A DNA stretch of 47,839 nt, from assembly GCA_905182215.1 (NCBI GenBank), contig CAJJAI010000009.1, positions 1 to 47,839 on the forward strand, written 5' to 3'. Made by a program: the position numbers and the translations under genes. This stretch comes from Flavobacteriales bacterium UBA6772 (GTDB lineage Bacteria > Bacteroidota > Bacteroidia > Flavobacteriales > UBA7430). This document shows, piece by piece, positions 1-8,815 of the stretch (positions are counted from its first letter, which is position 1; each line of letters starts with the position of its first letter). The notes beneath the pieces were generated by a model that had not been told where the DNA came from, ran no database searches, and saw nothing but the letters and a program-made list of their open reading frames with translations.

Positions 1-465
1 CTTTTGAGATTTTAAAAAATCCTCATACCCTTTATCCATAGGTAAATCTGGTCGTTTTGAAGCATTCACTGCTAAAGCGTCACAGCGTTCATTTTCTGGA
101 TGATTATTATGCCCTTTTACCCATTGGAATTTAACATTGTGTTTTTTGTAAATCTTCAAAAACCGCTTCCACAAATCTGGATTTTTCTTGTCTTTAAAAC
201 TCTTTTTAACCCAATTAAAAACCCAACCCTTCACAACAGAATCTATCACGTATTTAGAGTCTGAGGTCACTAAAACTTCAGCTCCCTCAGTTTTAATTTT
301 CTCTAGGGCTACAATTACTGCCAATAACTCCATTCTGTTATTGGTGGTGTGTCTAAAACCCTCTGCTAATTCTCTACGGAATTCTCCAGCAACCATCACA
401 ATTCCGTATCCACCAGGACCCGGATTTCCACTTGCTGCACCGTCTGTATAAATATATATTTTCAT
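1..465 (-). CDS. rnhA: Ribonuclease HI, C-terminal end cut off by the window edge
   Basis: RNase HI cleaves the RNA strand of RNA/DNA hybrids such as R-loops and lagging-strand primers. Reading leftward from the ATG at 465, 155 codons stay open to the window edge. The protein begins MKIYIYTDGAASGNPGPGG, which holds the first catalytic Asp (D8). The catalytic Glu (E46) is in NNRMEL, the third acidic residue is in TSDSKY, and the His/Asp end of the site is in GHNNHPENERCDALA. Bacterial RNase HI is usually about 150-160 residues, so only a few residues and the stop should be missing. The start overlaps the purN stop (TAATG), so the two genes are probably cotranscribed and translationally coupled. 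The family call is firm. Confidence 0.95.
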   Translation of the reverse strand, partial: MKIYIYTDGAASGNPGPGGYGIVMVAGEFRRELAEGFRHTTNNRMELLAVIVALEKIKTEGAEVLVTSDSKYVIDSVVKGWVFNWVKKSFKDKKNPDLWKRFLKIYKKHNVKFQWVKGHNNHPENERCDALAVNASKRPDLPMDKGYEDFLKSQK

Positions 466-1025
466 TAGAGTATCGATTCTATTACGGTTGGAAAATGAAT
501 TAGTTCTAGTTGCTGAACTTTTTGCTGAACTACTTCTGGACTATCAGAACTCAAAACTACGCAAGAAGTCTGAAAAATATACTCTCCCTCGTCGTATTGT
601 TCATTTACATAATGAATGGTAATCCCTGATTCCTTCTCATTATTCTCTACTACAGCCCTGTGTACATTCATTCCATACATACCTTTACCTCCATATTTAG
701 GCAATAAGGCAGGGTGAATGTTTACAATTCTATTGGGGAATTGTTTTACGAGAGATTCGGGTATTTTAAGCAGAAATCCGGCTAAAATTATAATGCTTGC
801 ATTCGATTTAAGGAGCACATCTACTACTTTCGAGCTATTTTGCAGCATATCTTTAGAAAAAGTAAAGGTAGGCACCGAGTACTTAGCGGCACGCTCTAAT
901 ACGAATGCTTCCTTATTATTTGAGAGCACTAAAACGACCTCAACGTCCTCTACACCTTGAAAATGCTCAATTATATTTTCGGCATTAGAACCCGAACCTG
1001 AAGCGAAAATTGCTATTTTTGTCAT
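465..1025 (-). CDS. purN: Phosphoribosylglycinamide formyltransferase (GART)
   Basis: PurN transfers a formyl group from 10-formyl-THF to GAR in the third step of purine synthesis. The 186-residue length is normal for the family. The phosphate-binding SGSGSN (about 9-14) is present. The catalytic triad is N102 and H104 in VNIHPALLPKYGG, and D145 in NEQYDEGEY. The upstream gene on this strand is absent: acpP is divergent, so purN starts its own transcript. A near-perfect -7 element lies 4 nt before the ATG, which would leave almost no leader. purH, another purine gene, is elsewhere in this window (11999). Confidence 0.96.
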   Translation of the reverse strand: MTKIAIFASGSGSNAENIIEHFQGVEDVEVVLVLSNNKEAFVLERAAKYSVPTFTFSKDMLQNSSKVVDVLLKSNASIIILAGFLLKIPESLVKQFPNRIVNIHPALLPKYGGKGMYGMNVHRAVVENNEKESGITIHYVNEQYDEGEYIFQTSCVVLSSDSPEVVQQKVQQLELIHFPTVIESIL

Positions 1026-1029
1026 GCTG

Positions 1030-1037
1030 TAAAAGTA
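1030..1037 (-). promoter_or_regulatory. Candidate -7 promoter element of purN
   Basis: On the minus strand this reads TACTTTTA, matching 5 of the 6 fixed positions of the Bacteroidetes consensus TAnnTTTG. Only CAGC separates it from the purN ATG. No TTTG at the -33 position was seen. If used, transcription would begin at or next to the start codon. Confidence 0.5.
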
Positions 1038-1093
1038 AATAACATTTCATTACTAGCTAATATCTATGAATCCTAATTTCATGGCTCAAAAAA

Positions 1094-1125
1094 TTTGGCT
1101 ATTTTTAAGATTCTGTATTTCTTTG
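1094..1125 (+). promoter_or_regulatory. Promoter of acpP-fabF-rnc
   Basis: A TTTG box at 1094-1097 is followed after 20 nt by TTTCTTTG (1118-1125). This fits the Bacteroidetes -33/-7 layout (TTTG, about 17-23 nt, TAnnTTTG) with one mismatch in the -7 box. The implied leader before the acpP ATG is roughly 25 nt. Confidence 0.6.
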
Positions 1126-1156
1126 CATCGAAATTATTAACCAAAATAAGAAAATC

Positions 1157-1387
1157 ATGTCTGACGTAGCATCTAAAGTAAAAGCTATTATAGTTGACAA
1201 ATTAGGAGTTGATGAAAGCGAAGTAACAAACGACGCAAGTTTCACTAACGACTTAGGAGCAGATTCATTGGATACTGTAGAATTAATTATGGAATTCGAA
1301 AAAGAATTCGATATCCAAATTCCAGATGACCAAGCAGAAGCTATCTCTACTGTAGGTACGGCTATCGAATACATTGAGAAAGCCTAA
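1157..1387 (+). CDS. acpP: Acyl carrier protein
   Basis: This is the small acidic carrier that holds growing fatty acyl chains on a 4'-phosphopantetheine arm. Its 76 residues are the usual ACP size. The attachment serine is S37 in the motif [10 protein letters not shown]. The protein is rich in Asp and Glu, as expected for four-helix ACPs. It is directly followed by fabF (21-nt gap), the classic acpP-fabF arrangement, with rnc behind. The promoter at 1094-1125 appears to drive all three. Confidence 0.98.
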   Translation: MSDVASKVKAIIVDKLGVDESEVTNDASFTNDLGADSLDTVELIMEFEKEFDIQIPDDQAEAISTVGTAIEYIEKA

Positions 1388-1408
1388 TTTAAATCTTAAT
1401 TTGACGGT

Positions 1409-2662
1409 ATGCAATTGAAAAGAGTTGTTGTAACTGGCCTTGGAGCTTTAACTCCTATAGGTAATAATGTTTCAGAATATTGGGAAAACTTAACTAATGG
1501 AGTAAGTGGCGCTGCGCCAATTACTCACTTCGATGCGTCCAAATTCAAAACTCAATTCGCTTGCGAAGTCAAAGATTTTAATCCGACCGATCATATGGAT
1601 CGTAAGGAAGCCCGAAAACAAGACCCATACACTCAGTACGCTATGGTTGCTACAGCCGAGGCAATGGCGGATTCCAAAATTGACCTCGACGCTATAAATC
1701 CAGACCGTGCGGGTGTAATTTGGGGCTCGGGAATTGGAGGTATAAAAACCTTTTACGACGAGGTAACGAACTTCGCCAATGGCGATGGGACTCCACGTTA
1801 TAATCCATTCTTCATTCCTAAAATGATAGCAGATATCGCTGCAGGAATGATTTCGATTAAATACGATTTGCGTGGACCTAATTTCACAACCGTATCGGCA
1901 TGTGCCTCCTCTTCAAATGCTTTATTAGACGCCTTTAACTATATCCGCTTAGGTAAAGCAGATATTATTGTTACTGGTGGATCTGAAGCATCTGTTAACC
2001 AAGCCGGTGTTGGTGGATTTAACGCTATTAAAGCGCTTTCTACTCGCAACGACGACCCTAGTACAGCATCTAGACCTTTCGATAAAGATCGTGATGGATT
2101 TGTTTTAGGTGAAGGTGCAGGAACTTTAATTCTTGAAGAACACGAACACGCTATTAAAAGAGGTGCTAAAATTTATGCTGAAGTTATGGGTGGAGGTCTC
2201 TCTGCCGATGCACACCACATTACTGCTCCACATCCCGAAGGGAGAGGTGCAATAAGAGTGATGCTAAATGCTTTAGAAGATGCAGAAATGAAGCCCGAAG
2301 ACATTGACTATATAAATGTACACGGAACCTCTACTCCACTTGGAGATATTGCAGAATCGAAAGCTATAAAAAATGTTTTTGGTGAGCATGCCTACAAATT
2401 AAATATTAGCTCTACTAAATCTATGACAGGTCACTTATTAGGCGCTGCTGGAGCTGTAGAAGCAATTGCCTCTATTTTGGCTATTCAAAAGGGAATCATC
2501 TCTCCTACCATCAACAATCAAAATTTTGATGAGGATTTAGATGCTAAATTAAATTTCACCCTTAACAAAGCTCAAAAGAGAGACGTAAAAGCGATTATGA
2601 GTAATACTTTTGGATTTGGTGGTCACAATGCATCTATTATCCTTAAAGCTTACGAAGCTTAA
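1409..2662 (+). CDS. fabF: Beta-ketoacyl-ACP synthase II
   Basis: FabF condenses malonyl-ACP with acyl-ACP to lengthen fatty acids. At 417 residues it has full family length. The Cys-His-His catalytic set is visible: C165 in SACASSSN, H305 in VHGTSTPLGD and H342 in SMTGHLLGAAG. The N-terminus KRVVVTGLGALTPIG is typical. It partners with the adjacent acyl carrier protein. The stop codon overlaps the rnc start (TAATG), suggesting translational coupling. Confidence 0.98.
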   Translation: MQLKRVVVTGLGALTPIGNNVSEYWENLTNGVSGAAPITHFDASKFKTQFACEVKDFNPTDHMDRKEARKQDPYTQYAMVATAEAMADSKIDLDAINPDRAGVIWGSGIGGIKTFYDEVTNFANGDGTPRYNPFFIPKMIADIAAGMISIKYDLRGPNFTTVSACASSSNALLDAFNYIRLGKADIIVTGGSEASVNQAGVGGFNAIKALSTRNDDPSTASRPFDKDRDGFVLGEGAGTLILEEHEHAIKRGAKIYAEVMGGGLSADAHHITAPHPEGRGAIRVMLNALEDAEMKPEDIDYINVHGTSTPLGDIAESKAIKNVFGEHAYKLNISSTKSMTGHLLGAAGAVEAIASILAIQKGIISPTINNQNFDEDLDAKLNFTLNKAQKRDVKAIMSNTFGFGGHNASIILKAYEA

Positions 2663-3366
2663 TGATGAAGTGGCTTAATAAGCTTTTATCAACACCTTCT
2701 TCTGACCCCTTAGCAATAGAGCTAAGTTCTATTTTGGGATTTACACCTGAAAACATACAATTCTATCATCAAGCGTTTTGCCATAGTTCTATTGAAGAAC
2801 CTAAATACGGCGACAATGAGCGTTTGGAGTTTTTGGGCGACTCCATTTTAGACTCCGTAATTACAGAATACCTCTACCATAAATTACCAAACAAAGACGA
2901 GGGTATACTTACCGACATACGCTCAAAAATGGTAAGCAGAAGAACTCTTAATAGATTGGCAAAAGAATTTAAAATTGATCTTTTTGTTCAAACAAATCTA
3001 GGGGGAAAAATACCCGTTTCTGTATTAGGAAATGCTTTTGAAGCTTTAATTGCGGCAGTGTACCTAGATAAAGGAGAATCATTTTGTAGAAAATTTATTA
3101 TTGAGAAAATCATTAAAGCACATTTCTCTTTAACTAAATTAGAAAAAGAGATTAGTAGTTATAAAAAACACTTTATCCATTGGACTCAAAAAAATGGTAA
3201 AGAGTTCACTTTTGAACTACAAAGTGAAACTGGAGAATCGCATAATAAAAGCTTCGGAATGGCTTTAATTCTTGAAGAAGAAATAATAGCAAAAGCGACA
3301 GCAAGTTCAAAGAAAAAAGCAGAAGAAGCTACCGCAAAAATTGCTTGCGAAAGTCTAAATATCTAG
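2662..3366 (+). CDS. rnc: Ribonuclease III
   Basis: RNase III cuts double-stranded RNA during rRNA maturation and mRNA turnover. The 234 residues comprise an N-terminal RNase III domain with the signature NERLEFLGDS (52-61) and a C-terminal double-stranded-RNA-binding domain (about 165-232). By alignment to E. coli, E53, E56 and D60 correspond to E38, E41 and D45, and E127 to E117. The residue at the E. coli D114 position is Asn (N124, in LGNAFEALI). This may be usual in this phylum rather than a defect. Two ATGs are adjacent (2662 and 2665); either could be used. It overlaps fabF by one base. Confidence 0.96.
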   Translation: MMKWLNKLLSTPSSDPLAIELSSILGFTPENIQFYHQAFCHSSIEEPKYGDNERLEFLGDSILDSVITEYLYHKLPNKDEGILTDIRSKMVSRRTLNRLAKEFKIDLFVQTNLGGKIPVSVLGNAFEALIAAVYLDKGESFCRKFIIEKIIKAHFSLTKLEKEISSYKKHFIHWTQKNGKEFTFELQSETGESHNKSFGMALILEEEIIAKATASSKKKAEEATAKIACESLNI

Positions 3367-3388
3367 AATACCCCTTCTTATTTTAAAG

Positions 3389-3450
3389 TATATTTGGTTA
3401 ATAATACCTCATCATCCAATGGCTAAATTCTTAGTATATAACTATATTTG
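3389..3450 (+). promoter_or_regulatory. Two -7 elements upstream of the IPExxxVDY-pyk operon
   Basis: Two perfect TAnnTTTG matches, both TATATTTG, lie at 3389-3396 and 3443-3450. No clear TTTG at -33 was seen for either. The second ends on the TTG at 3448, so that TTG cannot be the start codon of a transcript made here. The ATG at 3478 is the better start. Confidence 0.55.
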
Positions 3451-3477
3451 GCATTAGAGAATAGATATTCACACGAA

Positions 3478-3981
3478 ATGGCAAAAAAGAGTTTAAGCAT
3501 AGATTTTGAGTACGACTACAATTTTCTACTAATTGGAATTTGCAGTCCGCTTAAAGACTATACTATTTGTTATAAGCTAAATAAGACTCTAAATAAAAGC
3601 TTTAAAAGGAGTAAACTAGATGTTCTCATGAATTTTACAGACGCTGTAGAAGAAGCTAATTTTGCGCAATTTGAATGCTGGGATGAACAATACCAAAATC
3701 AGTGGTATTTACTAGCCAATAAATGCAAAATACTTTGTAGCGATGAGAACCAAAATCAAGGTACTATTTTTGATGGATTAAACCAAAATAGGAAAAAAAC
3801 AAAGCACTTAGTACCCGAAAATCCAAAAGTAGATTTCTACATTCAAATACATGGAATTTACAATGAGAAGGCTAAAAAAGCGCTCATTAAACACATAAAA
3901 AACATAGACAGAATTGTAAGTGTTCACGAAATAGACATTAACAATTTACGGTCTAAAGAAAATCTAATCATCGATGAATAA
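3478..3981 (+). CDS. IPExxxVDY family protein
   Basis: This is a 167-residue cytoplasmic protein of unknown function, conserved between rnc and pyk in Flavobacteriales. The family-naming motif appears in a variant form as VPENPKVDFYIQ near residues 119-130. No catalytic motif or membrane segment is visible. The ATG at 3478 was chosen over a TTG at 3448 because the TTG lies inside the -7 promoter element. Its 3' end overlaps the pyk start by 8 nt, so coupling with glycolysis gene expression is likely. The family assignment is from motif and gene order. Confidence 0.8.
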   Translation: MAKKSLSIDFEYDYNFLLIGICSPLKDYTICYKLNKTLNKSFKRSKLDVLMNFTDAVEEANFAQFECWDEQYQNQWYLLANKCKILCSDENQNQGTIFDGLNQNRKKTKHLVPENPKVDFYIQIHGIYNEKAKKALIKHIKNIDRIVSVHEIDINNLRSKENLIIDE

Positions 3982-5392
3982 CACTAAAATAGTCGCTACC
4001 ATAGGTCCATCGTCATACGATAAGGCCATTTTAAAAGAAATGTTTGCCGCAGGACTCAATGTAGTACGTATAAACTTTTCGCATAGTAATCACGAACAAG
4101 CAATCCAGATTTTTAATTGGGTACAAGAACTCAATACTGAGGAAGATAGGAATGTAGCCGTTTTAGGCGACTTACAAGGGCCAAAACTAAGACTCGGAGA
4201 TGTTAAGCCTGATCAAATTTTAAAAAGAGGTAAAGAAGTAATTATTACTACTGATGAATGTATTGGTGATGTTTCTAAAATATACATTACCTATCCAGAT
4301 TTCCCCAAAGATGTAAAAGTTGGAGATCGTATTATGCTCGACGATGGTAAACTTATTTTGAAAGCCGAAGCTACCAATGGCGAAAATGAAGTACGAGCAA
4401 AAGTTGTACAAGGGGGTCCATTAAAGTCAAAAAAAGGTGTAAACCTACCGAATACTAAAATTTCGTTGCCTTGTTTAACCCCAAAAGATTTAGCCGATTT
4501 AGAATGTGCTCTAGAAATTGGAATTGAATGGATAGGCTTATCTTTTGTGCGAAATGTACAAGACGTAAAATTACTTCAAAAAATAATTAAAGAGCGTAAA
4601 TCGCCCGCACGTGTAATAGCTAAAATTGAAAAACCTGAAGCTATTAGACAAATAGATGCCATTATAAAACAATCGGGTGCTGTAATGGTAGCTCGTGGAG
4701 ATTTAGGGGTAGAAGTACCAATGGAAAGAGTCCCTAATTTACAGAAAATGATTACCCGAAAGTGCATCAAGTACTCTACTCCAGTAATTATAGCTACACA
4801 AATGATGGAGTCTATGATGGATAGTTTGAGTCCAAGTAGATCGGATGTAAACGACGTTGCAAATGCAGTACACGATCGAGTAGATGGTGTAATGTTGAGT
4901 GGAGAAACTTCGGTGGGTAAATATCCTATTCGAGTAATTAAAGCCATGAGTAAAGTGGTGAAAAATGTGGAAAATTATGCGGATTTAGAAATGGAAGAAT
5001 TTATGCCAATCGATAAAAATGATGGTAGATTTCTTTCGGACACTATATGCTATAACGCTTGTAAAATTGCGGAACAAGTAGGAGCTAAAGCAGTAATGAC
5101 CATGACACATTCGGGTTATAACGCATTTAAAATTGCCAGTTTCAGACCTCCTAGTAAAATTTGCATATTCACTAACAATAGGAAAATTATGAATACCCTA
5201 AGTTTACTATGGGGAGTTCGTGGATACTATTACGACAGTTTTGCAAGTACAGACGATACTATGTCTGAGATTAAAAATATAATTAAAGCAAAGGGAATTA
5301 TACAAAAGGATGATTTAGTGGTAAATATTGCCAGTATGCCTATTACCGAAAAAGGAATGACCAATATGTTAAAGCTAAGCTCCGTAGACTAA
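3974..5392 (+). CDS. pyk: Pyruvate kinase
   Basis: Pyruvate kinase converts PEP and ADP to pyruvate and ATP at the end of glycolysis. At 472 residues it is full length. Visible landmarks are the N-terminal KIVATIGPSS, the nucleotide/K+ site VRINFSH (31-37), DLQGPKLR, the active-site stretch IAKIEKPEA and the Mg-binding ARGDLGVEVP. The C-terminal regulatory domain is present. The ATG overlaps the end of the IPExxxVDY gene, and the TAATG at the end overlaps the M42 peptidase start. Confidence 0.98.
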   Translation: MNNTKIVATIGPSSYDKAILKEMFAAGLNVVRINFSHSNHEQAIQIFNWVQELNTEEDRNVAVLGDLQGPKLRLGDVKPDQILKRGKEVIITTDECIGDVSKIYITYPDFPKDVKVGDRIMLDDGKLILKAEATNGENEVRAKVVQGGPLKSKKGVNLPNTKISLPCLTPKDLADLECALEIGIEWIGLSFVRNVQDVKLLQKIIKERKSPARVIAKIEKPEAIRQIDAIIKQSGAVMVARGDLGVEVPMERVPNLQKMITRKCIKYSTPVIIATQMMESMMDSLSPSRSDVNDVANAVHDRVDGVMLSGETSVGKYPIRVIKAMSKVVKNVENYADLEMEEFMPIDKNDGRFLSDTICYNACKIAEQVGAKAVMTMTHSGYNAFKIASFRPPSKICIFTNNRKIMNTLSLLWGVRGYYYDSFASTDDTMSEIKNIIKAKGIIQKDDLVVNIASMPITEKGMTNMLKLSSVD

Positions 5393-6444
5393 TGAAGAAT
5401 TTAGATATCCCATTACTCAAAAAAATATGTGAAATTGCTGGAGCCCCAGGATTTGAACAAAGAGTTCGCACATTGGTAATTGAAGAAATAAAAAATTATG
5501 TTGATGAATATTCCATCGATAATTTAGGAAACCTTACTGCCCTAAAAAGAGGGAAATCGTCCGCTAAAAAAGTGATGATTGCAGCTCATATGGATGAAAT
5601 AGGATTCATTGTTACGCATATAGACGACAATGGATTTGTACGGTTCCATACCTTAGGAGGTTTTGACCCTAAAACACTCACTGCCCAAAGAGTAATTATT
5701 CACGGTACTAAAGATCTAATCGGTGTAATGGGTTCAAAACCTATACATGTGATGTCGGCAGCCGAAAGAACTAAAGTGCCTAAAACTACCGACTACTTTA
5801 TAGACATGGGAATGTCGAAAGAGGAAGTTGAAAAACACATCACAGTAGGAGATTCTATTACTAGACAGCGTGAATTAATTGAAATGGGCGACTGTGTAAA
5901 CTGCAAATCTATCGACAATAGAGTATCGGTTTACATCCTTATAGAAACCCTTAAAAGGTTGAAGGATTTCCCTTACGATGTATATGGCGTATTTACTGTT
6001 CAAGAAGAAGTAGGGATTCGTGGCGCACAAGTTTCGGCAATGCAAATACAACCCGATTTTGGCTTTGGATTAGACACAACCATTGCCTATGATGTTCCGG
6101 GAGCAGCAGCACACGAAAGAATAACAGAATTAGGAAAAGGAGCTGCCATAAAGATTATGGATTCTCAAACAATCTGCGATTATCGCATGGTTCGTTATAT
6201 GAAAGAAATTGCAGCTAAAAAGAAACTTACCACACAAGTAGAAATTCTTCCCGCTGGCGGAACCGACACTATGGGCGTACAAAGATCTACTCCTGGAGGC
6301 TCAATAGCCGGAGCAGTTTCTATTCCTACAAGGCACATTCATCAAGTGATAGAAATGGCGCATAAGGAAGACATAAAACAGTCGATTGAACTTTTACAAG
6401 TCTGTATAGAAAACCTAGATCAATACGACTGGAGCTTTAGATAA
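5392..6444 (+). CDS. M42 family metallopeptidase (glutamyl aminopeptidase type)
   Basis: M42 enzymes are di-metal cytosolic aminopeptidases that form tetrahedral shells and trim peptides. The metal and catalytic residues can be followed: H66 and D68 in AAHMDEIGF, D175 in SIDNR, the E205-E206 pair in VQEEVG, D228 in GLDTT, and H315/H317 in PTRHIHQVIEM. Length (350) is normal. There is no signal peptide. The gene overlaps pyk by one base and seems to be last in this operon. Exact peptide preference cannot be read from sequence. Confidence 0.93.
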   Translation: MKNLDIPLLKKICEIAGAPGFEQRVRTLVIEEIKNYVDEYSIDNLGNLTALKRGKSSAKKVMIAAHMDEIGFIVTHIDDNGFVRFHTLGGFDPKTLTAQRVIIHGTKDLIGVMGSKPIHVMSAAERTKVPKTTDYFIDMGMSKEEVEKHITVGDSITRQRELIEMGDCVNCKSIDNRVSVYILIETLKRLKDFPYDVYGVFTVQEEVGIRGAQVSAMQIQPDFGFGLDTTIAYDVPGAAAHERITELGKGAAIKIMDSQTICDYRMVRYMKEIAAKKKLTTQVEILPAGGTDTMGVQRSTPGGSIAGAVSIPTRHIHQVIEMAHKEDIKQSIELLQVCIENLDQYDWSFR

Positions 6445-6470
6445 AAATTAGCCAAATTGAAATCTGAAAA

Positions 6471-8018
6471 ATGACACCTTTTAAATGCCTTTTTTTTACT
6501 TTTATGAGTGCCTGTTTTCTATGGCAATGTGCTACAATGCATAGCCCTTCTGGCGGAGAGAAAGATGTTTTTGCTCCGACAGTTCTGAGTACTATACCAA
6601 ATCAAGGCGCAACAAATGTTAGCCCTACAATTATAGAAATTCATTTTGATGAGTACTTTAAATTAAATAACCTTCAGAATGAGTTACTCATCTCACCTCC
6701 CTTAGAAATAAAGCCTTTGATTTCTCAAAAGGGAAAAAGCCTATTCATAGAATTACAAGAATCGCTTAACGAAAACAGCACCTATACCTTCAATTTCGGA
6801 AAAGGTATTGCCGATTTTCACGAAGGGAACGTACTCAAAGACTTTACTTTAGTATTTAGTACTGGAAACGAATTGGATTCTCTTACGATAAGTGGGAAGC
6901 TTAACGCTTGCCTGAATAATAACTTGCCTGAGAATGTAATTGTTGGGATTTATCAAAAAAACAGATTGAACAAAGACTCTACTATTTACCAGCAAAAACC
7001 AAATTATTTTGGTTTAACAAACGAAATGGGTGAGTACAAAATTGAGAACATTAAAAATGGCGATTATGAATTGATTGCTTTTGAAGATGTAAATACAAAT
7101 TACCTATACGATGGAGCTTCAGAGCAAATTGCTTTTTGCGATAGTCTAATTACTATCGGAGATAGTACAGTAGTAGATATATGGCTGTTTAAGGAAGAAA
7201 TGGAAGTAAAACTTCTAGAAGCTAGAGCAAAAGAAAACGGTAGAATCCACTGGACTTACAACAAAGAAATTGACTCTTTAAAAATTCATTCTAACACCAA
7301 TACTGAGTTTTACTCCAAAATTAAAGGAGACAGTCTTTTGATTTGGCCTAAGTACAGTGTAGACTCATTTTATATATGGACAGAAATTGACTCGCGTTTA
7401 GACTCTGTTTTAGTAAAAAACGATTCTCTAAAAACACAGCAACTAAATTTAACTTTAGAGAGTAAATACTTAAAAGCTACATCTAATTTAGTGCTACAAT
7501 CTGACGCTCCAATTATTGGAATCGACACAACGAAAATAGATTTATTTATAGACTCCGTTCAAGTGGATTATTCTATTATTTATTCTGACTTTAATCTAGA
7601 GCTTGAATTTCTACACGTAGGAGCAAGCAACTATAATTTAATCCTACAAAAAGGAGCCGTTTTAAGCACATATAGCAATCTAAACGACAGTACACACTTT
7701 ACTTTCTACACGAAAGCTGAAAGCGCCTTAGCTGGCTTATATATAAACGTAAGTTCAAGCTATAAAAACTTTTATATAGAATTGCTTAAAGATGATAAAT
7801 TACTCGAAACCCGTACATCTGTAGAAGAACTGAAATTTACGAATCTATTACCTACCAAGTACCAAGTAAGACTGGTGATAGATTGTAATTTAGATGGAAA
7901 ATGGACTCCCGGAAGTTATTTCGAAAACAAACAGCCCGAACAAGTAATTTACTACGACAAAGAAATAAACTTAAGAGCCAATTGGGAATTGGAAATAGAT
8001 TTCAATCCAACAAATTGA
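6471..8018 (+). CDS. Ig-like domain lipoprotein (SbsA-type Ig domain)
   Basis: A 515-residue envelope protein. The N-terminus is a lipoprotein signal with a probable lipidated Cys at C20 (FLWQC). It is followed by an SbsA-like bacterial Ig domain (about 35-130), recognisable from PTVLSTIPNQGATNVSPT and the STYTFNFGKGIAD stretch. The middle contains a segment like a carboxypeptidase regulatory beta-sandwich (GEYKIENIKNGDYELIAFED, about 187-206). Such proteins are common in Bacteroidetes and their function is largely unknown. The 3' end overlaps the convergent GDPD gene by 17 bp. Confidence 0.82.
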   Translation: MTPFKCLFFTFMSACFLWQCATMHSPSGGEKDVFAPTVLSTIPNQGATNVSPTIIEIHFDEYFKLNNLQNELLISPPLEIKPLISQKGKSLFIELQESLNENSTYTFNFGKGIADFHEGNVLKDFTLVFSTGNELDSLTISGKLNACLNNNLPENVIVGIYQKNRLNKDSTIYQQKPNYFGLTNEMGEYKIENIKNGDYELIAFEDVNTNYLYDGASEQIAFCDSLITIGDSTVVDIWLFKEEMEVKLLEARAKENGRIHWTYNKEIDSLKIHSNTNTEFYSKIKGDSLLIWPKYSVDSFYIWTEIDSRLDSVLVKNDSLKTQQLNLTLESKYLKATSNLVLQSDAPIIGIDTTKIDLFIDSVQVDYSIIYSDFNLELEFLHVGASNYNLILQKGAVLSTYSNLNDSTHFTFYTKAESALAGLYINVSSSYKNFYIELLKDDKLLETRTSVEELKFTNLLPTKYQVRLVIDCNLDGKWTPGSYFENKQPEQVIYYDKEINLRANWELEIDFNPTN

Positions 8019-8814
8019 GCAAGTGAGACAACTTATCTGCCTGAATACAATCTGGACTTTTTAGAATTGCCTCTTTATTTCTTGAGCGTGTATGTACATT
8101 CCACAAGCTAACCCATAAGCCATTACTGTGCGCAAGCTCCACTTCGTCTGCAGTAATTTTATCCGTAGCAATGCTTAAACCATGAAAACCATTCACTAGA
8201 GCAACCTCTAAGCCTGCCTCAAAATTAGTGGGATAATATAACAGTTGTGAACTTGGGCTTTTATCTTTAAAAAGCGCTAGGAATTGAGCGTCTTGAGACT
8301 CTATAAAACAATTGGATCCTAAGTCTTCTGTTAAATTACTAAGAGCGCTTGAGTACTCCTCAAAATAGGCCTCCATATCTTCTTCATCTGTATAAAGCTT
8401 GCAGTCGAAACTAAATATCAATTCACTATACGCTTCAATAATTTCAGAGACTAACATCAATCTATAATTTGATATTATATTGTAATCTGTATAACAAACA
8501 TTTGCCAAATCCTCCCAATTAGCACTTCTAATCAAACCAGAACCACAACTACTTTCAGTAAGATTTTCATCGTGATAAGCTACCAGATATCCATCTTTTG
8601 TAAGCTGTACATCTAACTCGGTTCCATCTGAACCTGTATCAACACATCTCTCTATAGATTCTAAAGAATTCATGGGTAACAAGCTATGTATTCCCATTCC
8701 AGCATGTCCTAAAACCTGAATTTCATCATTGTTTAAATTCTCGATTTGAAATGAAAACTTTTCACAAGAAGAAAAAATTAGGATACATAAAGTGAAAAAT
8801 AAAAACCGCTTCAT
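8002..8814 (-). CDS. Glycerophosphodiester phosphodiesterase family lipoprotein
   Basis: GDPD enzymes hydrolyse glycerophosphodiesters to glycerol-3-phosphate and an alcohol. The protein has a lipoprotein signal (FSSC, C17), so it is probably anchored in the envelope. The domain signature is present as GHAGMG (H37), TELDVQLTKDG with E66 and D68, and YHDENL with H81. The usual His-Arg pair of the active site is His-Ala here, and the later ELK-type motif is altered to FDCKLY. Activity should therefore be treated with care. It is the second gene after the nitrilase-family gene, 1 nt apart. Confidence 0.8.
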   Translation of the reverse strand: MKRFLFFTLCILIFSSCEKFSFQIENLNNDEIQVLGHAGMGIHSLLPMNSLESIERCVDTGSDGTELDVQLTKDGYLVAYHDENLTESSCGSGLIRSANWEDLANVCYTDYNIISNYRLMLVSEIIEAYSELIFSFDCKLYTDEEDMEAYFEEYSSALSNLTEDLGSNCFIESQDAQFLALFKDKSPSSQLLYYPTNFEAGLEVALVNGFHGLSIATDKITADEVELAHSNGLWVSLWNVHTRSRNKEAILKSPDCIQADKLSHLLNLLD

Positions 8815-8815
8815 A

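Noticed and set aside
1105-1374. Minus-strand frame opposite acpP
   Set aside because: Shadow of a highly conserved acpP; no family resemblance.
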